Shown: piece after piece, positions 18,951 through 28,663 of the stretch
How the letters are laid out: each line of letters starts with the position of its first letter
Numbering within the stretch: position 1 is the stretch's first letter
Assembly: GCA_018382125.1 (NCBI GenBank)
Contig: JAGZQO010000009.1
Coordinates: forward strand, 1-64,000
Direction: 5' to 3'
DNA length: 64,000 bases
DNA from: Collinsella sp.
Lineage (GTDB): Bacteria > Actinomycetota > Coriobacteriia > Coriobacteriales > Coriobacteriaceae
Notes under the pieces: model-generated
What the model saw: the letters and a program-made list of their open reading frames with translations, nothing else
Databases searched by the model: none
What the model was told of the DNA's origin: nothing
Translations under genes and position numbers: made by a program

Positions 18951-21068
18951 TTACTCGCTATTATCCTCGCGCGCCGCGATCTTTTCCACGCGAACGGCGT
19001 TTTCCTGGGTGAGCGCAGCGCCCGTCAACGGGTCCCAACGCAACGGCGTATGGTCGAGCGGCCCGACACCCAGGGCCTGCCGGCCGCCACTCTTAGCACC
19101 GAAAGCGCGTCCGCCGGGAGCGGCCGAGGTGAAGATGCACGCCGGATGCAGATAGGGCGTCGTCTCCACACGCACGCGGTCGCGGCCCATATCGCTCACG
19201 AGCTCGACGATCTCGCCGTCGGCGATGCCCATGCGCGCAGCGGCATCGGCATTCATCTGCACGGCATCCAGGTCCGATCCAGCCTCGGCGGCACCCTGGG
19301 CCGCAAGCCTGCGCGAGGTGTGCGACTCAAAGGGACGGTTACCGCTAATGAGGCGAAACATCCCCGGGCCAGGCTCCACCATGGGAGCGATCCAGTTGGG
19401 TACACGACCCATGCCGGCTCGTTCCCATACGTCGCTTGCCAGCGCAATCTTGCCGCCGGCAAGCGGAATCACCGGCTCACCCGTGCGCGTCGGCAGCGTT
19501 ATGCCCGTATCGGCCCAGCCGCACTCCATGAGCTCGTCCAGATTGATCCCAAAAGGCGCCACCTGGGCAGCCGCCAGATCGTCAGACGTAAACTGGAAGT
19601 ACTCGCCCACGCCACACGCCTGCGCCAGACCGGCAAAAATCTCCCGACCGGGACGTGTGTCGTCATGCTGCACGGGCAGCACGGCGTTGCGGTAGAACAC
19701 GCGCGAATCGTTGGCGCCCACGACCGTACCCACGCCGCGGTCGGCCTCCAGATACGTCACGTCGGGCAGCACGAAGTCGGAAGCGCGCGCCGTCTCGGAC
19801 CAGCGAATATCAATCGTCACGAGCAAGTCGAGCTGCTGCAAGATGCCCAACCAAGCCTGCGCATTGCCATAGCCCGCACCGGGGTTACTGGCATAGACGA
19901 TGAGCCCACGCAAATCGCCGGCAAGAATCGACTGGCCGATGGTCGTGCACAGACCGCGCTCGGGGTCGACGAGCGGATAGCGTTCGGACCCCAACTTGGG
20001 CTCACGTGGCATCGACGGCGTCGCGAAACGCGCAGGGTCCAAATCGCCCAACGCAAGCGGTGTGGGCGGGTTGAGGGCACCGCCCGCATGTCCGATGCAG
20101 CCCAGCAGCACATCGACCAAACAGATAGCGCGCGCGGTCTGGGTGCTATTGGCATACGCGATGCCGATGCCACCATGAAAGCCTGCATCCACCACAGCGG
20201 CAGGCGCGGCGGCAGCTAGCTCGCGCGCCGTGGCGACAATCTCTGCGGCCGGCACGTCGCACATCGACTCGGCCCACTCGGGCGTCCAAGCACTGGCCGC
20301 CTGCGCCAGCTCGTCAAAACCCGTGGTATAGCGGTCCACGAACTCGTGATCGTACAGGTCCTCGGCTACCAGCACATGTGCGATACCCAGCAGCAACGCC
20401 AGATCGCATCCAGGACGTACGCGCAGCCAGCGGTCGGCAAGCGCGGCCGAGCCGCTGCGCCGGGGGTCAACCACGACGATCTTCGCCCCGCGCCGGCGCG
20501 CATCGTTGAGCGCGTCAACGGCCCCCATCGTCGACGAATCGACAATGGAACGCCCCAGGTACATGATGCAGTCGGTATGCGCAAGGTCGGAGGCGGGGCT
20601 ATAGCCCAGGCTGTGCTCCCAACCGGTAAGTCGGCTTACCTCGCAGGCACCGTCGGCACCGTATACGTTGGGCGAACCCAGCGCATGCATAAAACGATAG
20701 GCCCAGTAGCGGTCGAACGAGGGAACGCCGAGCGTCATACCCAGTGCACGAGGCCCGCACTCGTCAACAATCCCCAAAAGGCGCTCGGCAATCTGAGCAA
20801 ACGCCTCGTCCCAGGTAATCGCATCGAACCCCGAGCCATCAGCTCGTCGGCGCATGGGGTGCATGATGCGGTCGCGCTCGTCAAACGGCATTGCCAGGCG
20901 ATGGCGCCCGCGGGCGCACAGGGCACGCGCCGCGCACGGATGCCCCACAACCGGCAACTCAGCCACCACACGACCGTCCTCAACGCGTGCCGCAAAGGCG
21001 CAATCGGCATAGCATCCCCCGCATGTGGTCACCACGGCGCGACCGTCACGCTTCACAGCAGATGCCAT
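18951..21068 (-). CDS. Molybdopterin oxidoreductase of unknown substrate
   Basis: DMSO reductase-superfamily catalytic subunit. An N-terminal [4Fe-4S] motif (CGGCYADCAF, later CARGRHR) lies at residues 15-52. The Moco domains follow, with DPRRSGSAALADRWLRVRPG and, at the usual metal-ligand position, GADGACEVSRLTG, suggesting a cysteine ligand. The C-terminal domain (RLISGNRPFESHTSRRL) binds the second pterin. Length is 705 aa. No twin-arginine signal is visible, so it is probably cytoplasmic. The start has AAAGGGG at eight bases. No partner ferredoxin or membrane subunit is adjacent, so substrate and electron path are open. Confidence 0.85.
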   Translation of the reverse strand: MASAVKRDGRAVVTTCGGCYADCAFAARVEDGRVVAELPVVGHPCAARALCARGRHRLAMPFDERDRIMHPMRRRADGSGFDAITWDEAFAQIAERLLGIVDECGPRALGMTLGVPSFDRYWAYRFMHALGSPNVYGADGACEVSRLTGWEHSLGYSPASDLAHTDCIMYLGRSIVDSSTMGAVDALNDARRRGAKIVVVDPRRSGSAALADRWLRVRPGCDLALLLGIAHVLVAEDLYDHEFVDRYTTGFDELAQAASAWTPEWAESMCDVPAAEIVATARELAAAAPAAVVDAGFHGGIGIAYANSTQTARAICLVDVLLGCIGHAGGALNPPTPLALGDLDPARFATPSMPREPKLGSERYPLVDPERGLCTTIGQSILAGDLRGLIVYASNPGAGYGNAQAWLGILQQLDLLVTIDIRWSETARASDFVLPDVTYLEADRGVGTVVGANDSRVFYRNAVLPVQHDDTRPGREIFAGLAQACGVGEYFQFTSDDLAAAQVAPFGINLDELMECGWADTGITLPTRTGEPVIPLAGGKIALASDVWERAGMGRVPNWIAPMVEPGPGMFRLISGNRPFESHTSRRLAAQGAAEAGSDLDAVQMNADAAARMGIADGEIVELVSDMGRDRVRVETTPYLHPACIFTSAAPGGRAFGAKSGGRQALGVGPLDHTPLRWDPLTGAALTQENAVRVEKIAAREDNSE

Positions 21069-21137
21069 CTCGATTACCCCTTTCATCAGCCAAACACAAC
21101 AGGCCAACAGCCCGACAACGAGCCCCAGACCCAAATA

Positions 21138-21168
21138 GCCTCCCGCACGGCAACGCCCCGCGGGAGGC
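21138..21168 (-). terminator. Terminator after focA (end of hydrogenlyase unit)
   Basis: Arms GCCTCCCGC (21138-21146) and GCGGGAGGC (21160-21168); on the minus strand TATTTGG follows. It lies about 25 bases past focA, ending the 15-kb hydrogenlyase gene run. Confidence 0.65.
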
Positions 21169-21190
21169 CCAACGTCAAACAGACGGTACC

Positions 21191-22030
21191 TTACGCCTCG
21201 GACTTCTTAGCGTAGATAAACCAGTAGCCGAGCGCGATCAGAACCGCGCCGCCCACGATGTTGCCCAGCGTGGCGGCGGACAAGTTAAACGCAATGCCCG
21301 CAGCGTTGAGTGCATCGGCGCCGGCGACGTCGGCACCATAGCCGAACGCGTGCATCACGGCACCCATGGGCAAAAAGTACATGTTGGCGACGCAGTGCTC
21401 AAAACCGCAGGCCACAAAAGCGGCGATGGGCAGCAGAATGCCCACAACCTTATCGACCACGGTCTTGCCGGCGGTACCGATCCACACGGCCAGGCACACA
21501 AAGATGTTGCACAGGATGCCACGGAAGAAGATCGTCACCCAGTCGATCGTCACCTTGCCGGCGGCGACGCTCACCATGGAATTGGCGACCGCCTCGCCGT
21601 TGAGCTTGTAAATGCCGGCCATATACACCAAAAAGACGATGAACAGGGCACCGACAAAATTGCCGACCCACACGACGACCCATGCCTTGAGCATCTGAGC
21701 CAGGGTGATCTTTTTGCTCTTGAGCGCGCAGACCATAAGCGAATTACCGGTAAACAGCTCGGCGCCGCACACCAGTACCAGCACCAGGCCCAGGCAAAAG
21801 CACAGACCGCCCACGACGCGCTGGGCACCCCAGCCCAGCGTGCTGTCGCTCAAGAACACGGTAAAGAACAGGCCACCGAAGGCAATAAACGCACCGGCGA
21901 ACATTGCCAACAGAAAGGCCTTTGCGACCGGCAGGTTGGCCTTGGTCACGCCGGCGGCCTCGGTCTTGGCCTCGATCGCGGCGGGCGCCAGGCAATCGGG
22001 AGCGGGATATTCTGCCTTGGAATCTGCCAT
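21191..22030 (-). CDS. focA: Formate/nitrite transporter family channel (FocA-like)
   Basis: Membrane channel that moves formate across the inner membrane. Six hydrophobic segments are visible between residues about 40 and 270, with family signatures FVGALFIVFLVY and a region near GFEHCVANMYFLPMGAV (His in helix 5). Length (279 aa) is typical. The start MADSKAEYP is chosen over a longer frame without a ribosome-binding site. As last gene of the hydrogenlyase operon, its job is most likely formate import or export. Confidence 0.92.
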   Translation of the reverse strand: MADSKAEYPAPDCLAPAAIEAKTEAAGVTKANLPVAKAFLLAMFAGAFIAFGGLFFTVFLSDSTLGWGAQRVVGGLCFCLGLVLVLVCGAELFTGNSLMVCALKSKKITLAQMLKAWVVVWVGNFVGALFIVFLVYMAGIYKLNGEAVANSMVSVAAGKVTIDWVTIFFRGILCNIFVCLAVWIGTAGKTVVDKVVGILLPIAAFVACGFEHCVANMYFLPMGAVMHAFGYGADVAGADALNAAGIAFNLSAATLGNIVGGAVLIALGYWFIYAKKSEA

Positions 22031-22069
22031 GTCAATCACTTCTTTCCTAATCAGCAGGGACAAGCGCAC

Positions 22070-22573
22070 CTATTGCTCTTGTCCCAAGCGGACAAAGTGG
22101 GAAAAGTCGTTGGCGGCCACGGCGTCGTACACGGCGTCGACGGCGTCAAAGACTTCCGGGGACATGGGGTTGTAGAACTCCGTGTCGCCCGGCTGAATCC
22201 CTATGAAGACGATATCTTCGCACGATTGCTCAATCTCTTCGATCAGAATCGACAAGGGAAGCGAATGCGTGGTGAACATCGACTTGCGCGCGACGTCGGT
22301 CTTATCGAGCAGGCGGATGGCACCGACGGGCAGCGCCATGTCGGCGGCATCGACCAACACTAGGCGCGGCGGACGCTCGCGCTTGACCTCGATGATGTCG
22401 TCCTCGGGCGTCTGACCACCGTCGATGGTGTACCAACCGGCGATGGGCGTGTCCTCCATCTTTTTGGAGAGCACGGGGCCAGCGGCATCGTCGGCGCGCA
22501 GCACGCTTCCCGCCGTGAGCACAATGCCCGCAAACGGGGCGTCGTTCACACGGCCATCCACAACGCGACCCAT
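22070..22573 (-). CDS. hycI: Hydrogenase maturation endopeptidase (HycI family)
   Basis: Nickel-dependent peptidase that trims the C-terminal tail of the [NiFe] large subunit. The motif GSVLRADDAAGP (about residues 22-33) supplies the first metal-binding Asp, VDAADM (about 74-79) the second, and THSLPLSILI the His region. The IDGGQTPED block matches Escherichia HycI. Length is 167 aa. The ATG overlaps the hycH stop (TAATG). Its substrate, the large subunit, is encoded four genes upstream and has a matching tail. Confidence 0.93.
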   Translation of the reverse strand: MGRVVDGRVNDAPFAGIVLTAGSVLRADDAAGPVLSKKMEDTPIAGWYTIDGGQTPEDDIIEVKRERPPRLVLVDAADMALPVGAIRLLDKTDVARKSMFTTHSLPLSILIEEIEQSCEDIVFIGIQPGDTEFYNPMSPEVFDAVDAVYDAVAANDFSHFVRLGQEQ

Positions 22574-23154
22574 TACTGCAACCTCCCCGTCAGATACACG
22601 CCCGACACATCGCGCACGCGCTCAACCAGATCGCGAAACTTCATTAAGAACGCAACCTGCTGGGCATGCAGGCCAAAGTCGTCATCGAACACCGAGATGC
22701 CGGCCTTGGCCGAACCGCGAAAACCGCGATCGTCGAGCAGCGTGTCACAGGCCTCGAGCAGCGACGGCACCGCCGCCTTGTCGAGCTGGCACTCGCCAAA
22801 GGAGCGGATGGCCTCGAACTTGGTCTTGGCCTCCCCCTCCGGCAGCGCGTCGATAAGCGTATAGAACACGTTCACCGGCACCGACAGGCGCGGCTCAAAG
22901 CAGTCGAGCACGCCGGTGTGGTGGCCCACGGCGAGCGTGTAGTACAGCACGTCGCAGGCCTCCTGGGGAACGTCTTCCTCGGTCTCCACAAACTTACGCG
23001 TGAGCTCATAGAAGACCACCTGGTCGGGCGTATGGCCCAGGCAGGGGTCGGCGACGCCCTCGGCGGCCTCGTCGCTTGCGCGCGAGGCGTCGCCAAAAGA
23101 GCCGCCGAGCATGCCGGGGCCCGCAAAGTAACCAGAGCGGTCCGTGAGCTCCAT
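22573..23154 (-). CDS. hycH: Formate hydrogenlyase maturation protein HycH
   Basis: HycH-family factor needed for assembly of hydrogenase-3-type enzymes; its biochemical role is unclear. The segment VVFYELTRKFV...VLYYTLAVGHHTGVLDCFEP matches Escherichia HycH closely. At 193 aa it is longer than the Escherichia protein, with an extra N-terminal 40 residues rich in Gly and Asp. The ATG abuts the hycG stop and its own stop overlaps hycI. Confidence 0.9.
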   Translation of the reverse strand: MELTDRSGYFAGPGMLGGSFGDASRASDEAAEGVADPCLGHTPDQVVFYELTRKFVETEEDVPQEACDVLYYTLAVGHHTGVLDCFEPRLSVPVNVFYTLIDALPEGEAKTKFEAIRSFGECQLDKAAVPSLLEACDTLLDDRGFRGSAKAGISVFDDDFGLHAQQVAFLMKFRDLVERVRDVSGVYLTGRLQ

Positions 23155-23937
23155 CTAGCGACCTCCGGCCAGCACCAGATCCTGCAGCGCCGAGTAGACC
23201 TCAACGCGGCGAGGATCGTCCTGCTTGTCGATGAGCAGCGCCATGGCACCGCGGATATCGCCCCTGGGCGCACCCTCGAGCGTGTCCATAAACTCGTTGG
23301 CCAGGTCGCGGCCGTAACGGTAGCCGCTCATGGCACGAGCCTCGCGCTCGATGGCAACGCGCAGCTTGTACGGCACGCCGGGGTGCAGGATATCGGCCTG
23401 CTCGCCGGCGGCCTCCACCGTAGTCTCGGCATGGAGCTTTTGGTCCAGCAGGCCAAGTGCCATGGCAAAGCCGTAGATGGTCTGCGCGGGGCTGGGCGGG
23501 CAGCCGGGGATGTAGACATCGACCGGCAGAATCTTATCCGTGCCGCCCCAGACGCAGTAGTTGTCGTAGAAGATGCCGCCGGTGCAGCCGCACGCGCCAT
23601 AGGACACCACGATCTTGGGATCGGGTGCGGCCTCAAAGGCGCGCAGGGCCGGCATGCGCATGGCACGCGTTACGGCGCCGGTGTACAGCAGCACATCGGC
23701 GTGACGGGGCGAGGGCACGACCTTGATGCCAAAGCGCTCGACGTCGAAGACGGGCGTGATGGAACCGAAGATCTCGATCTCGCAGCCGTTGCAGCCGCCG
23801 CAGTCAATACGGTAGACGTACACCGAGCGCTTGATCTTCTTAAGAAGGGTCGCCTTGGCCTTCTCGATGCTCTCGTCGAGCTCGATCTTGGTCGGGCGGT
23901 ACTGGAGCCGCTCGGGCAAAAGCGTGGGTTCGGCCAT
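23155..23937 (-). CDS. hycG: Formate hydrogenlyase small subunit (HycG/HyfI, NuoB-like)
   Basis: Carries the [4Fe-4S] cluster nearest the NiFe site (equivalent of cluster N2). Ligands are visible in CGGCNGCEIE (about residues 46-55), GACGCTGG and PGCPPSP. It faces the cytoplasm and passes electrons from HycF to the large subunit. Length is 260 aa; the C-terminal about 90 residues after the NuoB core (YRYGRDLANEF...) match HycG-type proteins. Tight spacing with hycF and hycH indicates co-translation. Confidence 0.95.
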   Translation of the reverse strand: MAEPTLLPERLQYRPTKIELDESIEKAKATLLKKIKRSVYVYRIDCGGCNGCEIEIFGSITPVFDVERFGIKVVPSPRHADVLLYTGAVTRAMRMPALRAFEAAPDPKIVVSYGACGCTGGIFYDNYCVWGGTDKILPVDVYIPGCPPSPAQTIYGFAMALGLLDQKLHAETTVEAAGEQADILHPGVPYKLRVAIEREARAMSGYRYGRDLANEFMDTLEGAPRGDIRGAMALLIDKQDDPRRVEVYSALQDLVLAGGR

Positions 23938-23939
23938 GG

Positions 23940-24656
23940 TTACTCCTCCTTCGTTTCAAAATCCATGATGATGCCCTCGACCGGCGCCGGACCGGCGGGA
24001 ATCTCGGGCGCATCGGGGTTGAGCTCGCGGTCGATATACTCCGGGTTCACGCCGTGGCCGCCCAGATACTCCATGCCGGGGCCCTGGGGCTCACCGGACG
24101 CAAGCGTCTCGTTGGCAGCCATGCCGGCAGCGTTGCCGGTCTTTACGGCCGAGGCGGCGCGCAGGGCGTCGAGCTCGCGCTTGCACTCCTGGCACATACC
24201 GACGGTACGGGCAGCCTGCTCGGCCTCCATGCCGCCGGCCTTTTGCAGCAGGCGCTTTGCGTAGTCGATCTCCTTGTGCGGGGCAAACGGCTTGCCGCAG
24301 CGCGAGCAGTGCTCGAGCGTATAGACGCTCTTGCTGGTGAGGTCGTCCTTGCTCATGACGGCAAGCTCAAACTCCTCGGTGAGCTTGATGGCCTCCATGG
24401 GGCAGGCTTCCTCGCAGCGGCCGCAAAAGATGCAGCGGCCGTAGTCGATCGACCAGGTAATGGTATCGGCCGCAAGGTCGGTGTCCATGCGAATGGCATC
24501 GGCCGGGCACGCCACGCCGCAGGCACCGCAGGCGATGCAGAGCTCGGCATTGTGCTCGGGCTTGCCGCGCATGTCCTTATTGGTGGGGAACGGCGCAAAC
24601 GGGTACTTGACCGTCGCGTCGCCGGCCTTGGCGTTAACCTTCCAAAGCTTCAGCAT
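23940..24656 (-). CDS. hycF: Formate hydrogenlyase ferredoxin subunit (HycF/HyfH, NuoI-like)
   Basis: Two [4Fe-4S] clusters are bound by CIACGACGVACP and CIFCGRCEEACP (about residues 40-51 and 74-85), linking the proximal and distal electron path. A third set, CSRCGKPF plus CQEC, may bind another metal. The C-terminal 70 residues are acidic and less conserved. I chose MLKLWKVNAK because GAGGAGG precedes it inside the hycE end; the longer open frame lies within hycE. Length is 238 aa. Confidence 0.94.
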   Translation of the reverse strand: MLKLWKVNAKAGDATVKYPFAPFPTNKDMRGKPEHNAELCIACGACGVACPADAIRMDTDLAADTITWSIDYGRCIFCGRCEEACPMEAIKLTEEFELAVMSKDDLTSKSVYTLEHCSRCGKPFAPHKEIDYAKRLLQKAGGMEAEQAARTVGMCQECKRELDALRAASAVKTGNAAGMAANETLASGEPQGPGMEYLGGHGVNPEYIDRELNPDAPEIPAGPAPVEGIIMDFETKEE

Positions 24657-24657
24657 A

Positions 24658-26430
24658 TTAGAGCGCCTCCTCATCGAGCGGAGCGGCCAAGGTGCCCTCG
24701 CCCGCAAGCGGCGACTTGTCGCGCCAGACGTTCTCGAACTGCTCCTTGTCGAGCACGTGGTCGCGCTTGGCGGCGACATCGGTCACCGTCACGCGATCGG
24801 TGCAGGAGTAGCACGGGTCGAGCGAGCCGACGATCAGCGCCGCGTCGCCCACGGTGTTGCCGCGGAACATGTAGCGCAGGACCGGCCAGTTGCTGTACGT
24901 GGCGGCCTTGGCGCGCCAGCGGTAGCACTTCTGGTTATTGCCGAGCATGGCCCAGTGCACGTCCTCGCCGCGCGGCGCCTCGGTGGCGCCGATGGCGTAC
25001 TTGTGCGGGGTGTACTCCCAATCCGTGGTGAGGATGGGGCCCGACGGGCAGTTCTCGAGCATGGTCTCGATCATGTCGATCGAATCGTAGACCTCCTGGA
25101 TGCGGACGGCGGTACGGCCGAAGGCGTCGCAGGTGTCGGCCGTGGCGGCGTGCATCTTTTGGACGTCCGGATCGGCGTAGCCGTCGAAGGGATGGTCAAA
25201 GCGCACGTCGCGGGCATAGCCCGAGCCACGCATGAGCGGGCCGACCGGCGAGAAGTCGCGTGCAATCTTGCGGTCCAAGATGCCGATACCGCTCGTACGC
25301 TCAATAAAGTTGGGCGTGGAGAGCAGCACGTCGACGAGCTCCTGAACCTCGGAGCGCAGCTGGTGGATGGTCGTGAGCGTGGAGAGCTTCTGCTCAGCCA
25401 AAATGTCGCGACGCACGCCGCCGATCACGTTGAGGCCGTAGGTCTTGCGGTGACCGGAGAGCTTCTCGGCCAGGTCCATGGACTTCTCGCGGACGCGGAA
25501 GAACTGCTGGAAGCCGGAGTCGAAGCCCGTGTAGTGCGACGCCAGGCCAATGTTGAGCAGATGCGAGTGCAGGCGCTCAACCTCGAGCATGATGGCGCGG
25601 ATGTACTGGGCGCGCGGCGGGACATGGATGCCCTGAGCGCGCTCGACGGCCTCGGCGTAGGCCACCGAGTGGGCGCAGCCGCAGATGCCGCAGATGCGGT
25701 CGGCGAGGAACGTCACGGCGTCATAGTTCAGGCGCGTCTCGGCAACCTTCTCCATGCCGCGGTGCACGTAGAACAGACGGTAGTCGGCGTCGACGATCGT
25801 CTCGCCCTCAACGAACAGGCGGAAGTGGCCAGGCTCGTCGGAGGTAATGTGCAACGGGCCCATGGGAACGAGCGTCGTCTCCTTGCCCTTGGTATCGGCC
25901 AAGAACTCGTAGTTTTCCATGTCGCTCGCGGGAGCGGGACGGAAGCGGTAGTCCATGGAGTCCTTGCGCAGCGGGTACAGGCCGCTGGGCCAATCGTCGG
26001 GCAGCACCAGGCGACGACGATCGGGCAGACCCTCGGGGATCAGGCCGAACATATCGCGCAGCTCGCGCTCGCCCCACACGCAGGCGGGAACGAACGGCGT
26101 CACGGACGGGAACTTCATCTTGGCGGGATCGACCTCGGCACGCACGGTCACCCAGCCGGGGTCCTCCCCCTCCATGGAGATGACGTAGTACACGGCATAA
26201 CGGCCGCACAGGCTGCGCTCGTCGTTGCCGATGATCACGGGGATCCAGCCGTAGCGTTCGTAGTACAGGTAGTGGACGGCCTCGGGCAGCTTGTCCTGCT
26301 TGACGGTGATCGTCAGCTGGTCCTCGCACTGCCACTCGACCTTCTCGATGCAGCCCGGAACGGCGCGGCGCAGGGCCTCGACATGGCTCTCGCAGCGACG
26401 GGCATACACCTTGTTCTCAGTTTCAATCAT
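24658..26430 (-). CDS. hycE: [NiFe] hydrogenase large subunit of formate hydrogenlyase (HycE/HyfG)
   Basis: Evolves H2 at a [NiFe] centre. Residues about 1-165 form the NuoC-like 30-kDa domain; the rest is the NuoD-like large subunit. Nickel ligands are Cys247 and Cys250 (RICGIC) and Cys540 and Cys543 (DPCYSC). After TDR546 a 44-residue tail resembles the one HycI removes from Escherichia HycE. Length (590 aa) is close to HycE/HyfG. The ATG has GGAG at six bases. Confidence 0.97.
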   Translation of the reverse strand: MIETENKVYARRCESHVEALRRAVPGCIEKVEWQCEDQLTITVKQDKLPEAVHYLYYERYGWIPVIIGNDERSLCGRYAVYYVISMEGEDPGWVTVRAEVDPAKMKFPSVTPFVPACVWGERELRDMFGLIPEGLPDRRRLVLPDDWPSGLYPLRKDSMDYRFRPAPASDMENYEFLADTKGKETTLVPMGPLHITSDEPGHFRLFVEGETIVDADYRLFYVHRGMEKVAETRLNYDAVTFLADRICGICGCAHSVAYAEAVERAQGIHVPPRAQYIRAIMLEVERLHSHLLNIGLASHYTGFDSGFQQFFRVREKSMDLAEKLSGHRKTYGLNVIGGVRRDILAEQKLSTLTTIHQLRSEVQELVDVLLSTPNFIERTSGIGILDRKIARDFSPVGPLMRGSGYARDVRFDHPFDGYADPDVQKMHAATADTCDAFGRTAVRIQEVYDSIDMIETMLENCPSGPILTTDWEYTPHKYAIGATEAPRGEDVHWAMLGNNQKCYRWRAKAATYSNWPVLRYMFRGNTVGDAALIVGSLDPCYSCTDRVTVTDVAAKRDHVLDKEQFENVWRDKSPLAGEGTLAAPLDEEAL

Positions 26431-26433
26431 TCG

Positions 26434-27993
26434 TTACTCCACCTCGCTCTGAGCGGTCTCGGTACCGAACACAGCGCGGTACATCGGCGTCGCGTGAAGT
26501 TCCTCGGTGCTCTGCTCGAGCACGATGCCGGTAGCGGTCTCCACACCGTGCACGAGGGGCAGCGGGGTGGCAATGCCAAACCACAAGATCATGACAGCCA
26601 GGATGATTTCGGGGATAAGCATGAGCGCCGGGGCCTCATGCTTGCCCATGCCCTGGGGCGCATGGCCGAATACCGACTTGAGTGCGATACGGGTGAGCGC
26701 GGAGATGGCCACGGTAAGACCGAGGGCGACCACGACGACCAGCCACATGGGACCGGCGGTAACACCGGCGACAAAAGTCAGGAACTCAGAGATGAACATG
26801 CCAAAGGGCGGGAAGGCGGCAAGGCCGAGCAGCGCCAGGATGGCGAGCGCGGCGGTTGCGGGCGCAACCTCGACGACGCCCTGGATCTTGGCCAGGCTAC
26901 GCGTGCCAAAGGCGTGCTGGATGTTGCCGGACACGCAGAAGTCAAGCGTCTTGGTAAAGCCGTGGAACACGCAGTGCAGCAGGGCCGCGGCGATACCCAG
27001 CGGGCCACCGATACCCAGGCACAGGGCGATAACGCCCACGTTCTCCACAGACGAGTACGCAAAGCGGCGCTTGAGGTCGTCCTGGCGAAACATCGAGAGT
27101 GCCGCCACCAAAATGGACAGCGTGCCGACGATCAACAGCAGAAGTTGCGGATACTCGGCACCCACGGCCTGGATGGTAAAGCCGTAGAAGCGCATGATCA
27201 CAAGCATGGCACACTTAAGCAGAACACCCGAGAGCAGGGCCGAGACAGGACTCGGAGCCTGAGAGTGGGCATCGGGCAGCCAAGTGTGCATGGGGAACAG
27301 GCCAGCCTTGGTGCCAAAGCCGATCACGATAAACGCAAAGGCGAGGCGCATGAGCGTCGGGTCGAACTGGTCGGCATACGGCAGCACGCACGACAGGAAT
27401 GCGGCCTCGTGGGCGTTGGGAATCACGTCGGCGGCGTTGGCGTAGATCAGCAGCGTACCGAACAGGCCAAATGCCACGCCGGCGGTACAGACCATCGCAT
27501 ACTTCCAAGAAGCCTCGAGGGCCGTCTTGTTCTTGTAGATACCCACCAGGAACACAGTGGAAAGCGTGGTTGCCTCCACGGCGGCCCACGTGAGGATCAT
27601 GTTGTTGGACAGGCACGCGAGCAGCATGGTGAACACAAACAGGCTAAACAGCGCAAAATACTGCTTGGCGCGCTCGGCGGGCATGGAGCCCTCCTCGATA
27701 TCGGCCTTTACATAGGGCAGCGAGAACAGCCCCGTAAGAAAACCGATAAAGCCGATGAGCAGCACAAAGATGGCGCCCAGCGAATCGAGGTGGAACCACA
27801 GGCCAAGAGCGCTCGCGGTTTCGCCGCTCATAAGGACGTCGCCGGCCGTCATAATCGACAGCACCAGGACGGCTGCGACGGAGACCAGGTTGAGACCGGC
27901 AAACACGTTATAGGACGTGTTCTTGGGCAAAAACGCCATGACCAGCGAGAACACCAAAGGAGTCGCGAGCAGGGCGAGAATCAACGTTTCCAT
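26434..27993 (-). CDS. hyfF: Hydrogenase-4 membrane subunit HyfF
   Basis: Multi-pass antiporter-like subunit (NuoL/M/N family) of the membrane arm. About 13 hydrophobic segments run through 519 aa, close to Escherichia HyfF (526 aa). WAAVEATTLSTVFLVG and KAGLFPMHTWLPDAHS mark the proton-channel core, and the HGFTKTLDF segment has the conserved Lys. hyfD, hyfE and hyfF together mark a hydrogenase-4 type enzyme rather than hydrogenase-3. Confidence 0.94.
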   Translation of the reverse strand: METLILALLATPLVFSLVMAFLPKNTSYNVFAGLNLVSVAAVLVLSIMTAGDVLMSGETASALGLWFHLDSLGAIFVLLIGFIGFLTGLFSLPYVKADIEEGSMPAERAKQYFALFSLFVFTMLLACLSNNMILTWAAVEATTLSTVFLVGIYKNKTALEASWKYAMVCTAGVAFGLFGTLLIYANAADVIPNAHEAAFLSCVLPYADQFDPTLMRLAFAFIVIGFGTKAGLFPMHTWLPDAHSQAPSPVSALLSGVLLKCAMLVIMRFYGFTIQAVGAEYPQLLLLIVGTLSILVAALSMFRQDDLKRRFAYSSVENVGVIALCLGIGGPLGIAAALLHCVFHGFTKTLDFCVSGNIQHAFGTRSLAKIQGVVEVAPATAALAILALLGLAAFPPFGMFISEFLTFVAGVTAGPMWLVVVVALGLTVAISALTRIALKSVFGHAPQGMGKHEAPALMLIPEIILAVMILWFGIATPLPLVHGVETATGIVLEQSTEELHATPMYRAVFGTETAQSEVE

Positions 27994-27996
27994 GGA

Positions 27997-28650
27997 CTAC
28001 CCCCTCAGCTCGGACAGGTCGCGCGCATCGAGCGAGTGGGAGTCGTCCCAAATGCGACGCACGACGATGGACATGATGATGACGGCAAAGATGGCGTCGG
28101 TGGCGATACCGATCTCGATGATCTCGGGAGCGGTGGGGGCCAAAAGCGCGAGCGTCACGTGGCTGCCGTTTTCCATAAGGCAGTATCCAAAAATCTGCTT
28201 CATGATGTTGCGCTGCGAGATGATGCAGGTGAGGCCCACGAAGAAGTGAGCGAAGCTAATAGCGAGCGCAGGCGTTGCGACCTCGGCCGTGGGCAGGCTG
28301 ATCTGCGTCACAACGGCAAAGCAGATCGCGACCTCGACGGCGATGATGCAGATGGCCCACGCGGGCTTAAGGCCGGCCTTGAGCGATGCGTCGCTCGGCT
28401 CGCCCATCTTCTTGTATGCGCGGTTGAGGATGTAAGGGACCAGGACGACCTTAGTGATAAAGGCAGATCCGGCCCACATAAGCAGCTCCTGCGCACCGGT
28501 AGTAGCACCGAGCGTAGCGAGCAGTCCCACGAGCACCAGCGACTGCACCGCATACCAGCGAATGGCGTGCTTGATGTTCTTGGAGACGACCACCATGGTG
28601 GACGTGACGATCAGAAGGCCGCCAAGGATGTTGACGATCGAATAACCCAT
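27997..28650 (-). CDS. hyfE: Hydrogenase-4 membrane subunit HyfE
   Basis: Small membrane subunit with about six transmembrane segments (217 aa, against 216 in Escherichia HyfE). The C-terminal half resembles NuoK (GYCLMENGSHVTLALLAP). It is found only in the larger hyf-type hydrogenases. AGGAGG lies eight bases before the ATG. It is cotranscribed between hyfD and hyfF. Confidence 0.93.
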   Translation of the reverse strand: MGYSIVNILGGLLIVTSTMVVVSKNIKHAIRWYAVQSLVLVGLLATLGATTGAQELLMWAGSAFITKVVLVPYILNRAYKKMGEPSDASLKAGLKPAWAICIIAVEVAICFAVVTQISLPTAEVATPALAISFAHFFVGLTCIISQRNIMKQIFGYCLMENGSHVTLALLAPTAPEIIEIGIATDAIFAVIIMSIVVRRIWDDSHSLDARDLSELRG

Positions 28651-28663
28651 GTCGTTCTACCTC

